A stretch of 64,000 nucleotides of DNA, taken from the NCBI RefSeq assembly GCF_003945595.2, contig NW_024104413.1, forward strand, positions 584,001 through 648,000, given 5' to 3'. This DNA is from Pipra filicauda (Eukaryota > Chordata > Aves > Passeriformes > Pipridae). Both the position numbers and the translations under genes were made by a program. Under the pieces are notes generated by a model. The model was not told where the DNA came from and did no database searches. It saw only the letters and a list, made by a program, of their open reading frames with translations. This document shows, in pieces, positions 50,376-63,200 of this stretch. Each line of letters starts with the position of its first letter. Within the stretch, counting starts at the first letter, position 1.

Positions 50376-53300
50376 CGGGTATTGATATGTCTTCACTACT
50401 TTGGTTTTTAAGTCACAACTGACATTGTCTTTCCCTGTTATTTGCTTGTAAGTATTTAAAAGATACTAAACACCAACAGCTAAAGAGTCTTGGGCAGCAC
50501 TGTTAATGAGATGCAAATACGAGAAAAGCACTAGCAAAGATGTAGTTAGTATGTGATCTGCTGAAGGGACAATGTGAGAAATAAAGGCTGTCATGTAGGG
50601 AAACAAACTGTTAAAGGGGGAAAGTCATGTAAGAATAGAACAGAAGATGATAAAACTATGACAAAGCACCATTTGGTGTTTTGAGGTAAAAAAGGATATA
50701 AGTTAACATGAAAACCAAGCTTTAAATCTGTATCTACCATTCCTTGTTTTTCAGCTGGAAGCAAACTATGCAGACTTTTTGTTTAAATGCCCATTCTGTC
50801 GTAGTATTCTTCCTGCTTTTTCCCAGTGGAAAGAAAAATACAAGGAGTGAAGTTTTTTTTTGTGTGTGTTTTATAAATATTTGGCTTTCTGTTCTTTCCA
50901 GAGTTGAAGAGTCCTTGTCAAACTGCTAATGTTTTATGAAGTTTAACAACTTGTGTCATATTGTCACACAATGCTGGTGTTTTCATGATTTAGTCTTAAA
51001 TACCTGGTTCTGTTGCATGTTTGTTTATCTACATGCTGACTTCAAAACTGTTCTGATATTAAAAAAAAACAGATTATTAAGTGCAGTTCCTCTCGTTTCC
51101 ACTGCAGGTCTGTTGTGTCTAGCTTAAATTTTACAATTTTTTTTTTCCCCATTTGCCTTGATCTGTTTGAATGTACTTATGATGAAGCCTTTTACAGTGC
51201 ACTCGAAAACTGGCAAAAGGAGCTGAAATGGGTAGTGAGGAGAATTTCTCATCTTGACACCTCCTGCAAGCTCTAGCTGTGTCCATCGGCTGTTAGATGC
51301 TGGCGCTGTTTGCATTTACTTGTGGGGGCTTAAAAAATAGAATATTTTGCCATATGCTTTTGCAGTGTAAGGAGGAGGAATGAGGCATTCTTGGAAAAGC
51401 ATGTTTTGCTATTTGTTGATCGGTATTGCCATCGTAGAATAAGGTGAATAATTTATTCTTCTCTAGCCTGGTGTTCAAGTTGTCACATTTCTTAGTCTTG
51501 CAATTCTGTAATCTTTAAATTGTATATATTGTACAATATTTATATATTACAATAGTATATATTGTAATATGTTTAAAATTGTATTTCCTCAGCATATTAG
51601 AATAACTGTGGAAAAAGATGAACACCTGTTGTTTCTAATTTTGATTGGATTGGCTTGTATTTCTTTTTTCAATCCTTGGCAACATGTGACATGTGCATAT
51701 TTTCAGTACAATAACTTTAAGATAAGTTATTCCACCTTTATAAATGCCGTTTGTATTTTGGGGATGGCTAGAATTTGTTAAAAAAACCCAATTCACAAGA
51801 ATTACCTTTCTTGTCTCTTAGTTTCTAGTATATTATTCTACAAGTACTCCTTTATCAAAACTAAATTAATCAATATTTCAATGTAAAGTAGCTTGATTAA
51901 ATGTCTTAAATTCATGCTTTTCTATAATAGTCCCAGCACAGTAAGACTTAAGAAAATTGTGTATGTTTTTACATTAAAAAGTTGCCTTTTCCTTGAAAAA
52001 ATAATGGACAGCTGTGCAAGTTCATGTAAACAAAAATATGACTGCTTAGTGTCTTGTACTGATTAATCTTTTAACTAGCTATTAAGGAGAAAGAAAACTT
52101 CTCATGACCAAAAAGAAAATAGCAGTAGATTGGGAACCAAACATCAGTCTTTCTACTGCAAAACTTCCCTTAAGTAATCATTTATCTGGCTGTTGATAAA
52201 AATTCTTTGTTTCCTTTTTGGTGTTCTGTTTTGTGTCTTTGTGCAACTAGCCAAATTCAGATTCAGTATAAATGAGTTTTTTTCAGTCCCTCCTCCCCTT
52301 CTTTATAACAACACAAATCTCATATTAGAAGTGGCAGTGTTTTACCCTGTCTGTTGAACACAGGTTTTGTGTTGCCCAATAACATGAGTGCTGTTACGAA
52401 GCCTTGCTGTGCAAATAGGTGTCAGTGTTTTATACCAGCTTCCCTTTTACTAGGTTCATATGTCAGTTGAACAAACAGAGAACCATATTAGCTCTCAACA
52501 TGCAGATTTCCAAATTGAGTATAAGAGGTAAAACAGAGTTGTAAAAGATACCTTTTGAGGGGATTTGGTGTGACACATGAGGCTTTATAGTTAGCCTTCC
52601 TGTAGTGAGCTGGTCAGAGAAGACCTGTGCCAATTAACTGTTGTAACATGGACTGTAATTGTAACTCATAATAGCCTTCATGAGGAAACCATCCTCTGAA
52701 ACAAACTGAAGTTTAATTAAATGTAAAGGACTAGAAACACATAGTAGTAGAAAAAAGGCACAGAAACCAGAATAAAATAAATGTGGCTTTCAGTTTGGTT
52801 TCCTTAGATTAGTTACAAAAAGTGGCCAACAGCTCTAAATATAGGGTTCCTTAGTTTGGTCTGCCAGTATTCCATGAAGAGGCAGCCACATCACCTCATG
52901 TCACTTTGTTCTGTTGCCTCAAATCTTTATTCTGTATTTTCATCAGAAGTGCTGAGGAATTACGTTTTGATGAGCATGAATAGTGGTTTTATCCAGTGTT
53001 AGAATGTAATTTTAAAAACAGCAGTGCAAGCATTTGAGACCTACAAATGAAACAAACTTCTGCCACCTCACACAGTTCAAGCAGTCCTGAGCCCAAGTCA
53101 AACACAGCATTAATTGCAATGACCATGATGTGGTGAAGTTCAGGTCGCCTGGGGGCTGATATGGGAAGAAAGGGTTAGCTGCTGTCAGCTGCTGCATGTG
53201 ACTATATGCAGGTGTCTTCTCTGATAATTGTGCTAATGAACATGCATGCTGAGCTATCATCAGTTGATAATGGGATTCTTGAGTTGGGAAAAACAGGTCA

Positions 53301-56300
53301 ATTCACCTCAGGATCTACCAGCATCTTAGAAAAGCTGAGGGAATCTTCAGGCGGACAGTAATAAGTAGAAAATTTTATTAAGAGTTATCTTGAGTCTGTG
53401 TGTACCGAGAGGGAAAGCAGTATGTCACAGGAGTCTGTTTTTATTTGGCTGATTTTGGTGTTTTTTTTAAAAAAGCTAGTTAGTATAACACTGAGAAAGT
53501 ATAAAACAGTTATCATTATTGGATTCCCATTTCTTGGTACTAAATAAATGCAGAATTTCTCATCTGAAGAGATACAGCCTGAATATGAATGAGAAATAAA
53601 CACTGTAAATCATAAATACTATTTCCTGTACAAAAATTGAATCTCTATTGATACACAGGAGTGATAAAAACATTTACACATTGTAATTGCCTAAACAACA
53701 CATCATTTATTGTAACAAACTAATGTCTGTGAGCGTGGCTTGTGTCAGGTGTGTCCAAGCAGTTTACATTGCCAAATGATGACTGACCAGATGGATATCT
53801 AATCCTGATATCAGCAAATCACTCAGCATGGTCAGGTTTGTGCACCAAGTGAAGGATGGAGTAGTGGAAAATGAAGATTTCTATAAAGCAATTTAGAATG
53901 GCAAACAGTGTTAAGACAAGGCTTAAAAAAGCTGAGATGGTGGAAATGATGAGAAATTATGCTCCTGGCAACTGGTTAGAGGTGAGAGAAGATTCAAATG
54001 AGAGGAAAAGAAGTATGGAGAAGAGATGAGGTAAGGCTTCCTATCTCTTCAGAAGATATCTGTGAAGATGAACAGAAAGGTAGGATTGAGATCATTGACA
54101 ATGCAAGTGGACCATTATGTTTAGAGGTTACTCATTAAGTTTACGTACTATTAAGGTCCTTTATTGTTTTGTCTTCTGGCTCAGACTGTCCACTCCACAT
54201 AATTACCTGACAGTGGAAAGTGATTTTGTGACTTGGGACAAATATTCACAATGAATAATATCCGCTCTTAACAGAGAAGTGGTACTCTAGGGTTGGTTTG
54301 GTTTATGTTTTAGCCTAGAGCATTTAACTCCCCAAAAAAAGTGGGAGAACTTCCAGTTCTTTGGAAAAGTGTAAGCCCTTTGGGCTGCATGTAAGAGCTG
54401 GAAACCTCAAATTCTTTAAAACAAAAAAAAAATAGGGAAAACTAGAACCTGAGAAAATTGGATTTAAGTTCTTAAATAGTCACTATTGGTAACTGAGATA
54501 TTTTGACTGGATTTCAAATATATCAGGCAGAGCTTCACAGAAAGCACAGAAGGACAGCAAACCTGACATTTTTCAGATAAAAATGGTGCTCCCGAAATCA
54601 GCTGGCAGGACTGTTAACACTGGAAAAATCTGGAAATGGTGGGGAGGTGAGAGAGCATAAAAGAAGGTGCTGAGTTTGCTAGTTGTTCTTGTTTCCTGAT
54701 TCTGCTTTCAAAGATTACTTTATTTTGAACAATACATGTCATATTTGCAAGGCAGCTTCTCCTGCTGTTGCAGAAAGAGTGATGGGCTTCACTCGCAAGA
54801 CAGAAGCAACAATATACATAAATGCTACTGGACAATGACTTAACAAAATTCAATGGTAAATGTGACAGTGGTTTAATAAGATTTGATGCCAAGGTACATT
54901 TCAGTATTTAGTGCATAGAGAACAGAGGGGAGTGAGACAAAACTGCCAGGGAGACCCTTTCATTGAGTCAGGAGGTTCAGGCAGCTGGCTCCAGACTTAA
55001 TCCTGGTCTTGGTCAATAGTTTATGTCTAAAGGATTATATATGTGCAGTCAGTCTTTTTGTCACTTAGCTAATATTTCAACATTTCTACATACTTGTTCC
55101 CAGTTCACTTACTGAGTATCTGATATGATAAGGATTCTCTCAGCCTTGAGGAGTAACCTTAGGAGGCATCCCCACTCAAGGGGAGGTCCTGGCATGCAGC
55201 TTGCTGCCATGCAGGAGAGCTCAGTGTGCCCTGGACTGTCCACTATTTATGAGCTAAGATGATTGACTAATAGTCATATTTACATACCAGTTTTACTTTA
55301 TTTGGTGCATGCTCCACTACCCCTCAGCTGCTGAGAAAGATTTGTGGCCCTTGGCTGCTGTGTTATCTGTCTCCCCAGAGCCCAACGTGGGTGCAGCCAT
55401 CACGACTGCCATTTTTGGCCACTGCTTAAAGAGAAAAGGGGGGGTGAGCACACCACCACACCTGCCCAATCATGGTGTGAAATTACATGCTAATGGTTTT
55501 TTTAATATCATTTAGCTGCCATAAAACAGATAGTAAAAGTACATTTTAGTAGCGTGACCATATTGTAAGATTGGATGGGTAAAGGTGATGAGCTATAAAA
55601 GAGTAAGCCTTTGTTTAAATGCATATATCTCTTCATAATGAGCAGAATTAGCAAGGGAAATTACATAAAACGAATGAAAGTTAAATAGATTTTTGTTCAA
55701 GTCTGATAAAATTATTTTCCGGTTGTGAAGTCTCTCCTTTCAACTAAAGCATGGTACACTTGGGATTTATTTTCAAATTGGCAATCAGAAATGAGAAACA
55801 TGAAGGGGTACATTTTCTTAGTGATTAGTGGGAGGTATGCAAACAAATCCTATTATTTCTTAGTGGGATTAGAGCACATACCTTCCATACACTGCTTTGA
55901 AGAATTCCCTCTAAGCATTCTTCCAGACTTCTAGCTGAAAAAATAGCTACAATAGTAAATTTGGTAAAAGAGAAGAGATTGGAATGTAGCTGGTTTGCGT
56001 ATGCCTAAAAATCAAAAGAGCATAAAAAAATTTGCTAGTAATTGTGGATAAGTAAGGTGAAATAACTCTGACCTATATAACTACCTCTCCTTGAACTAGA
56101 GATGTTTCTTAGGTTTCTCTTTGCATTGTCCAGAGATTTCTGTTGACTGAACATTTGAGTTCAGCAGGCTTGAATGAATCTTCTGCACCGCCTAGAGCCA
56201 ATACAGCTTTGATACCTCTGCTCAGGATTACGTATTTTCTTATTTAGTATAATTTAATTTTTTTCAGCTTGTGGAATTTCCAGTAGCTGAGCAGTAAATT

Positions 56301-57169
56301 GTTACTGAAACAAAAAATTGGTCTTTACAAGATAGTTTTGTAGTGCTTATGAAACTATTTTTATTCCTCTAATCCTAGTTTATGTTGATAATATGATGTA
56401 AGATCTAAAATGATCTGTTATTTAAAGGCTTTTTATTAGTCTTGGGATGCCAGAGACAAGTTCTGTACCATTCATTTAAATTATTAATATCCTTCTACTC
56501 AGTAGCTAGTGGATTTCCACTAATGAAGTGTCAGTAGTTTACCATGGGACTGCTCCTTCCTGCTTATCTGTTGACTTAAAGCACAAAATTTGAGGTACAT
56601 ATATGGCAGTTATAGGGACTGAGCAAACTTAGGGTGAGGGGTAGGTGTATTATCTTCAGCTCCATCAACAAAGAATCAGCTTTCTGCTTTCTAACAGACT
56701 TTTTCCTTCCAAGGGGAAGGGAACATAGGTCAAATTTGTCATAATGTTCAGAAGTTTTTTAAATGTATGGTTTAGTGATCTTGACCTGAAACCCATGGTG
56801 ACTTTATGAACTTTGAGTTTTGTTATGTCTTCATTATAAGGTTATACAACACTTAGCAGCATGGGCATGCTATTCCCTCCATCTCTGATGAAAATGTAAG
56901 ATGCTTGATTCTTTCTCGAATGTTTTAACTGTACGGCATGAATTACATTGAAGATTTTTTTAAGGTGTGTACCCACTGATTTTGCCGAATTTTCTGTCCT
57001 TTTGGGAAGAAAACAGAATAGGTTTGTATCATTTTCTGAAGAGCAAAAACGCAACTGCCAGTTTATTCTTATTTCTGTATGATCCATGACAAGCCATGAC
57101 TTATCGCAGTGCTCTGTTTTTACCTTTGTTGGCTTCAGCAGTTCATTTTGTTTCCGTATGTTTTTTCAG

Positions 57170-57274
57170 TTCTCAGGATGGCTTACGTGATTCCCCCCTC
57201 AGCTCCATCTCCAGCAGTGACTATGAGAGTGTTTCTGTCACTACATGTAGTCTCTCCAGCATATACGCTCTGAG
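57170..57274 (+). CDS. ZFYVE28: ZFYVE28 small serine-rich exon (possible cassette)
   Basis: This exon is 105 nt, phase 2 to phase 2. It follows a strong pyrimidine tract (TTTTTTCAG, ending at 57169) and precedes donor GTAATA at 57275. It completes a Ser codon and encodes [20 protein letters not shown] followed by [14 protein letters not shown]. The upstream exon ends in KSRSSS, so composition and phase both fit. Its length is a multiple of three, so it can be included or skipped without a frameshift. I do not recall this segment in the commonly listed human protein, so it may be alternative, or I may be misremembering. The Ser/Asp/Tyr pattern suggests a phosphorylated linear segment. Confidence that it is a real exon is high but below that of the others. 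Confidence 0.78.
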
Positions 57275-60200
57275 GTAATAACATCACTTCGCAGTCAGAT
57301 TTGGCGGATGGTATTGACGTACGCTCGGTTAAAAATTTTCATTGAATTAATCAAGTGACAGCAACACTTCTGAGTATTCTTCCTTTTGGACAACAGGTGC
57401 TTTTTTGTTTTGGTTTGGTTTTGTTTTTACCTAACAGCTTTCTTCAGTGCTGTGACAACTGAGAGGCAACTATTTATGGAAAAGTTTTAATGCATACAGG
57501 AATCAATTACATATGTCCACGATCTCGCTTTTAGTTGTCCATATGGCATTTCTTTGGAGACATTTCGGGTCATAGCTTGAAAAGTAACAAATGCTTTTCT
57601 TAACTAGGCCTTGGCTTTCTAGAAAACATGTTTTTCCCATTTTGTTTTGCCTGGTAAAATGAAGTAGTGAAACAAGGGAGCATTCCAGTTAATAATACTT
57701 CAGCTTCCACCGTGTTGTTGGCCAAAATTGGTAAGAATACTAGTTTATATTCTCATCTTCTGAAACTGCATGAGAGTTTTAACTTTAGTTTTGTTCAAAG
57801 CATTTAATGAGAATAATAGAGGAATAAAGTTTAGGGCAGAAAAATGTCACTAAAGCATAAATATGAGTTCTTTACTTTTTTTCGGTGTTTGTGTAACATA
57901 TATCTATGTGATGTATTGCATACACTGTATATGCAAGAACGTTTTTACTCTGGTACAGACAGTTTGAAATACAAATACTTCAGCTGATGTAGATCTTCCT
58001 CCACTGCCTCTTGTGCCTTCTTTTTTCATCTGTTCATCTCTACCCAGCACTTCATTTGAACTTTAGGAGTTCTAAATTTTGCCTAGGTTTGGGGATAAAA
58101 AGAGAAGGTAAAATGGCTTTTCTAATAGTGATAGATGAAATACTAAAAATAATAATTGTGGGGTTTTTAGGCTGTATCTGTCTTCAAGCTCAATTTTTTT
58201 TGAGTTTTGTATTTTTTAAATAAGGACAGAAAGATGCAACAAAAACTGGTTTTCATTGTTTTAATTTTGAAATAGATTTCCTTTCGACTGTTCTTCGAAC
58301 AAAACCCAATTTGCCTGCATGCAACAGCTGCCCTATTCTAAATACTATATACATCAAACACTTTCGCACAACGTTGTCTGAACGGGTGGTAGAAGTAGCC
58401 TCATTTACTCTTCAGGAATAACTGGAGCACTGAGAATAAGTCTTCATTAGGTGCACCACCTCTTTTCAAGGCCTTACTGTACTGCCTTCATATGTTAGCA
58501 TTGCAGTTGCCACTTTATTGATGCTTAGGTAAATTAAAGTTTGATTTATAAGGCAGTATTTGTACATGTTCCTTTGTGCTGTTGTCCACTGAACTATAGC
58601 ATTGTATCATCCCTGGGTGATTTGGCAAAATCTGAGTTGCCTGTTTTTCTGCATCTGAGTGATATTACTGGAGATCTAGTAGTTTGTGGTCCAGTAAAAC
58701 AAAACAGCTACCTGCTTGACTATAATGATAGGAATTTCCCCTTTTGAAATACTTAGTTTGAAAAAAAATTAAACTCCTTTTAATGACTTATTTTAATGAA
58801 ATAAAATGAAAAAAAAAGTTTAGAAATCTAACTGCTTCACAGTAGTATGTTCCTAGATCTTTGTGCATAGAAATGTAGTATTCAGTACATCTATTTGTAT
58901 TATATTTTAGGATACATTATTTTTAAAGGGCTTCCCTCTTCTTTTATGTTTTTTTACCTAAAGAGTTTTATTTGCCTATTAAACAATTTCTCTAGAGTTG
59001 CATTATTTGTTTACTACAACAAGCATGTTCCTTGCAAACGCAGTCTCTAAAATGCTTTTTTCTGACATAGCTGTCTCTGTGATGCATATCCAGAATAATA
59101 CCTAAATTGTTTTTTGTTTCATTTTTTTCTGAAATATGCAATTTTAACATACTTAATGTCTTACTGTTTTCACTTAACAACAATTAGAAATTATATGTAA
59201 CATTTTCAGTTTTGTCTGAAAAGTAATGGAGTAAACATAGAATTCTTGAAATACATTTATGTAGCCTTCCAGCCTCCTGTGAAACATAAGCAACCCCTTT
59301 GTGCCAGTAAATAGTCAGTATCCATTTTCCAAATGGAGAACCAGGGAGAAAATTCTCACTCCTTGGATCTCAGAACGCCATTCAATCCATGGGTCGTTGT
59401 TTGCCATTTTCGATTTTACTGGGAGGAAAAACCTGTCAGGACTGTAAGGAGCCATTTGGGACCAGTTGAAGAGGCTGTTTCAAGTCAGCCTGTGATTTAC
59501 TGCCTTGGACGTTTTCAATCATCAACCAACGCTGTGTAATTTTTTTAGAGCTATATTTATCCCACCTAATTTTAGGCACCAAACTCCTAAATTTGGAGTT
59601 CCTGAAGGTTCCCTGTTTAGTCACTGGAGAAAAGCGGAAACCTCGGTTAAATGTGTAATTAATTTGTTGAATTGCATCTGGATTGAAGATTTTCAGTCTT
59701 AAATGAGAATCATGGTTGCATACTTAGATTGCTGACTGTTCACACAGTAATTTGAAAAACAGTTGTAAACTTTGCTCAAGGTTGCTAGAGCACAAATTAG
59801 GGAAGAAATAAAGGTACGGAGGGCTTCTCAAATGGTTTTGCTAAGGAAAGGTTGACGATTTCACTGGCACCTGATCTGTGTAGAAGGTTCCGCTTTCTAG
59901 TCTCAGAGGTCTGATGGTTAAAACTTCAACCCAGTTCAGAAGATAATTTTTTGTAAAATGTTCATTAAGCAGTGTCCAGACTTGAGATGCCCCCACCAGT
60001 AGTCAGCTTTCTTAGCAAAGAATAAATGTGTTCTGTGTATTTCAGAAAGTCTCAGAGAAACTCTGTTTTTATGCAGACTTCGAAGACTATGCACAAGTCT
60101 TTTGTACATCAGTGACTTGAGTGAAAATTGCCCTACAGCAGGGAAGTGGCAATAGATCCATTGATGTACCAACTCCAGGAAAAAAAAATCCACCCAGTTT

Positions 60201-63200
60201 TTCCTTTTTAATGTTTTCTTTCCATAAATGTTATTTTGAGAACCATTTTTAGTATAACTATAACTTACTAAATCGTAAACATGCAGGTAATAAAATACAT
60301 CTCTGAAATCTTATCCATTTCAGTGCTTGAAGTAGTGAAGTCAGTGATTTTTAAAAATAAACTGCAGGAATTTGTCAGCTTTCAGCATGTTTGGATTATT
60401 GGACAAGATCCTGACATAGCCATTACTTTGAGTGGAAACCTAAGTGAACCTAATCTGTTAACAGAATGAGAGGACTGAGGTTCATTCTTTAAGCATATCA
60501 AGTTCTTTGAAAGACTGGAACTAGAAAATGCAAGAAAAGTGTTGCTTTGGGATTGATGAGGAAAAATAAATGAGACAACAGAAGAACAAGGTAGTTGCAA
60601 TTAGCTGATTTCAAAACGTCATTGAAGTTCTTGGTGTAAGAGTGCAAGGGAGGAAGAAATACTAATGAATTCTGTATTCAAACATTTGCCTGCTAGAGTA
60701 GATGGTAAACCCTATTTCTTCATTTTAAGGTTATGACAAGCCAATAAATGACAACTTTAAATATAAATAATAACTTTTAAAACTAACCCTAGTGATACAA
60801 CTTCTGTAGTCAACAGTATGTATATTTTTATTTATTTAGATATGTCTTTACAGCTTAAATATTGGGGGTTTGTGGTACGTTTTTCTACTGTTTTAAGTAT
60901 TTACAAAAATTTGTGGTGAAATTTTAGCCTGTTTATGGTCTGTAAAAGGAAGCATCTGCAATGAATTGAGACTCGAATTTATGCCAAAACATCAAGACTG
61001 CCAGCAATTAGAGTGGGATATTTATCTGGTTATTTTAGTTAGAATACCTGTATTTGTGTACATGTGGGTAGATCCCAAGGTCATTGGCTTGTTGAATGTA
61101 GTTGAAGCATATGACTTACTTTATGTGTATTTTGAGTATATCCCTATTAGTATAAAGACACATGTGAAACAAGGCAGGGAAGGTTATTGTGGTATTTAAA
61201 ATACGACATCTTTTATATTTAAGAACTGAAATTGTAGTTACCTGCTGCAGAAGTAGATGGTGTTTTGCAGGAAGCTGTTTGAAGGTACCTTGCCAGTCAG
61301 TTCATGGAATCATGAAACAGCCCAGGTTGGAAAGGACCTCAGAAGATCATCTGGTCCAACTTTTTGTGGAAAAGTAAGCTGAGGTAGGATTATCTAGCAC
61401 CTTGTCTGGTTGCATCTTGAAAACCTCCAGCCATGAGGACTCTTCCATATCCCAAGCGAGTTTTTTTCAGGGATTGACTGTTCTTAGTGTAAAGTATTTT
61501 TTTGTTATATCAAGATGAAACGTCTCCCATTGCAACTTCTCCTCTCCATGTGGCATCTTGAGAAGAGTCTGTCCTCTTTATAGCCACTCTTTACATACTG
61601 CTGTACTGTGGTGAGGTCCCCTGGAGCCTTCTCTTCTCCAGGAAATAAAATACCCAACTCCTTCAGTCTCTTCTTGTAGGATAGGTTCTCCATCATCTTC
61701 ATGGCCCTCCTTTGGATGCTCTACTGTCTGTGTCTTTTCTTGAACTGTGGGGATGAGAACTGGACACAAGTAGTACTCCAGTTACAAGCACTTGGTAGAT
61801 TGGGATGGTCACATCTCCCATCTCTGCTAGTGGTGCCCCTCTGGTGCATCCCAGCATCTGATTTGCCTTCATTGCTGCAGCAGCTTCACTGCTGACTCCT
61901 GTTGTCCACCGGGACCCCCAGGTCCCTTCAGCAAGGGATCCCAGCCTGTCCCGGGCTCTTTGGTGTTGTCACTGCTGCAGGGAATTACACTTGTCTCTGT
62001 TGAACTCCACACTGTTCTTGCCAGCTCACTCTTCCAGCCTGTCCTGGTCTGAGAGGTGGCTTTCCCTGCTGGCACGTCCACCTCCCCACCCAGGGTCAGC
62101 CAACCTGGCGATGGTGCTCGCAGTCTCATCATCCAGATGGTTCATGGTGGTCATGAACAGCGTGGGCCCAGTGTCCACCCCTGGGGATTCCCACTCGTGG
62201 CAGGCTGCCAGCCTGAGTATAGACCACTGGTCAGCACTCCCTGAGTGTGAGCTGTCAGCCAGTTTCTTGCCCAACTGACAGATCAAGCAAAATTCTTAGG
62301 GGTGGACAGTTTCTTACAAAAACAGGTTTTATTTCAGTGCCTCAAAAATTATACAAGAAGGAAAAAGAACTTGGTAATTTGCCAGAACTGTGAATTATAC
62401 TAGGAGAATTGAGTTCTTTCATCTCATGGTACAGAATTTATGCTATCAAAGCTACAGCACAATGCCCTAGGTTTCAACAGAGATCACAACTGCTCTGGGG
62501 ATCTTGTAGATGATAGCATGGAGGACAACAAATACATTAACAATGTATTTGAACTGAAGTGTCAGTCTACCTGATCAGCTCTGTCTTCAGTTCTCCTGTC
62601 TTGCACTGTCTTGCACATTGTTAACCTGGTCAGGTTATATTTGAAGCTATGCAAACTGGCAGATTAATTCTGCATTAATGTTTGGTACTGTCATTTTTGT
62701 TTTGATCAGTACATTCCTGTAGATTTTCTTTCCCCCCTTTTTTTCTGTCGAGCTTTTTTTCGTGGAGAGAGTGCTCATAATCTGAAAAAGGCTGTTAGTA
62801 ATGGCTTTACATGTACTGTATCGGAATCATGGAAATAAAGAGCTCAGTGAAAAGATTTGTGGGAAGAGAAAGGGGTTTTTTACCTTGAGCAAATCTGACT
62901 TGACTCCCAGTATAGATGCTCTTCCTGCCTAATGATTTTGAACTGCAAACTGTCTGTGTATGTCTTAGGCACTGAAAGTCTGTGCTGTTTTGTACAGCTC
63001 TGTCGCTCATGCAGTGAGGGCACTATTAATACAGCCATAAACAGGCTGCTGCATACAGCCTTCTTGTTTTCCTTCTAAATCCCTTGCCCCAACAACCAGC
63101 TGAGCAGTACTAGCAAAACAAAAAAGTCAGTGTTGATGAGGTCTGTCAGCTTTTGCTTATGATTTTAGTCAGTGAGACATATGTGACTGAAGCAGATGTC

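Larger units (their letters stand above)
45733..57169 (+). other. ZFYVE28: ZFYVE28 intron, 11.4 kb, with two antisense LINE copies
   Basis: This is a GT-AG intron. It contains (AT)n near 47149-47162, an old diverged CR1/L3-like copy (about 47640-48420) and a younger CR1 (about 49340-50375). From 50400 to 57169 I recognise no repeat or gene; ORFs are short and unsupported. Confidence 0.83.
6631..57274 (+). other. ZFYVE28: ZFYVE28 (LST2) gene, partial: eight coding exons
   Basis: This span runs from the first to the last coding exon seen. The eight exons have compatible phases and give one open frame of 2231 nt (about 743 codons). The joined protein matches lateral signaling target protein 2 / ZFYVE28 from about residue 14 of the vertebrate protein into the linker before the C-terminal region. 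The family is a PI3P-binding FYVE-domain endosomal protein that restrains EGF receptor signalling by favouring receptor degradation. Missing here are the short initiating exon (about 13 residues in human, from memory) and the C-terminal exons with the FYVE zinc finger. Introns are about 19.1, 2.8, 1.7, 2.5, 3.0, 7.8 and 11.4 kb. All but one use GT-AG ends; the intron starting at 36576 uses GC-AG. No frameshift or internal stop is seen in any exon, so the gene looks functional. Confidence 0.93.
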
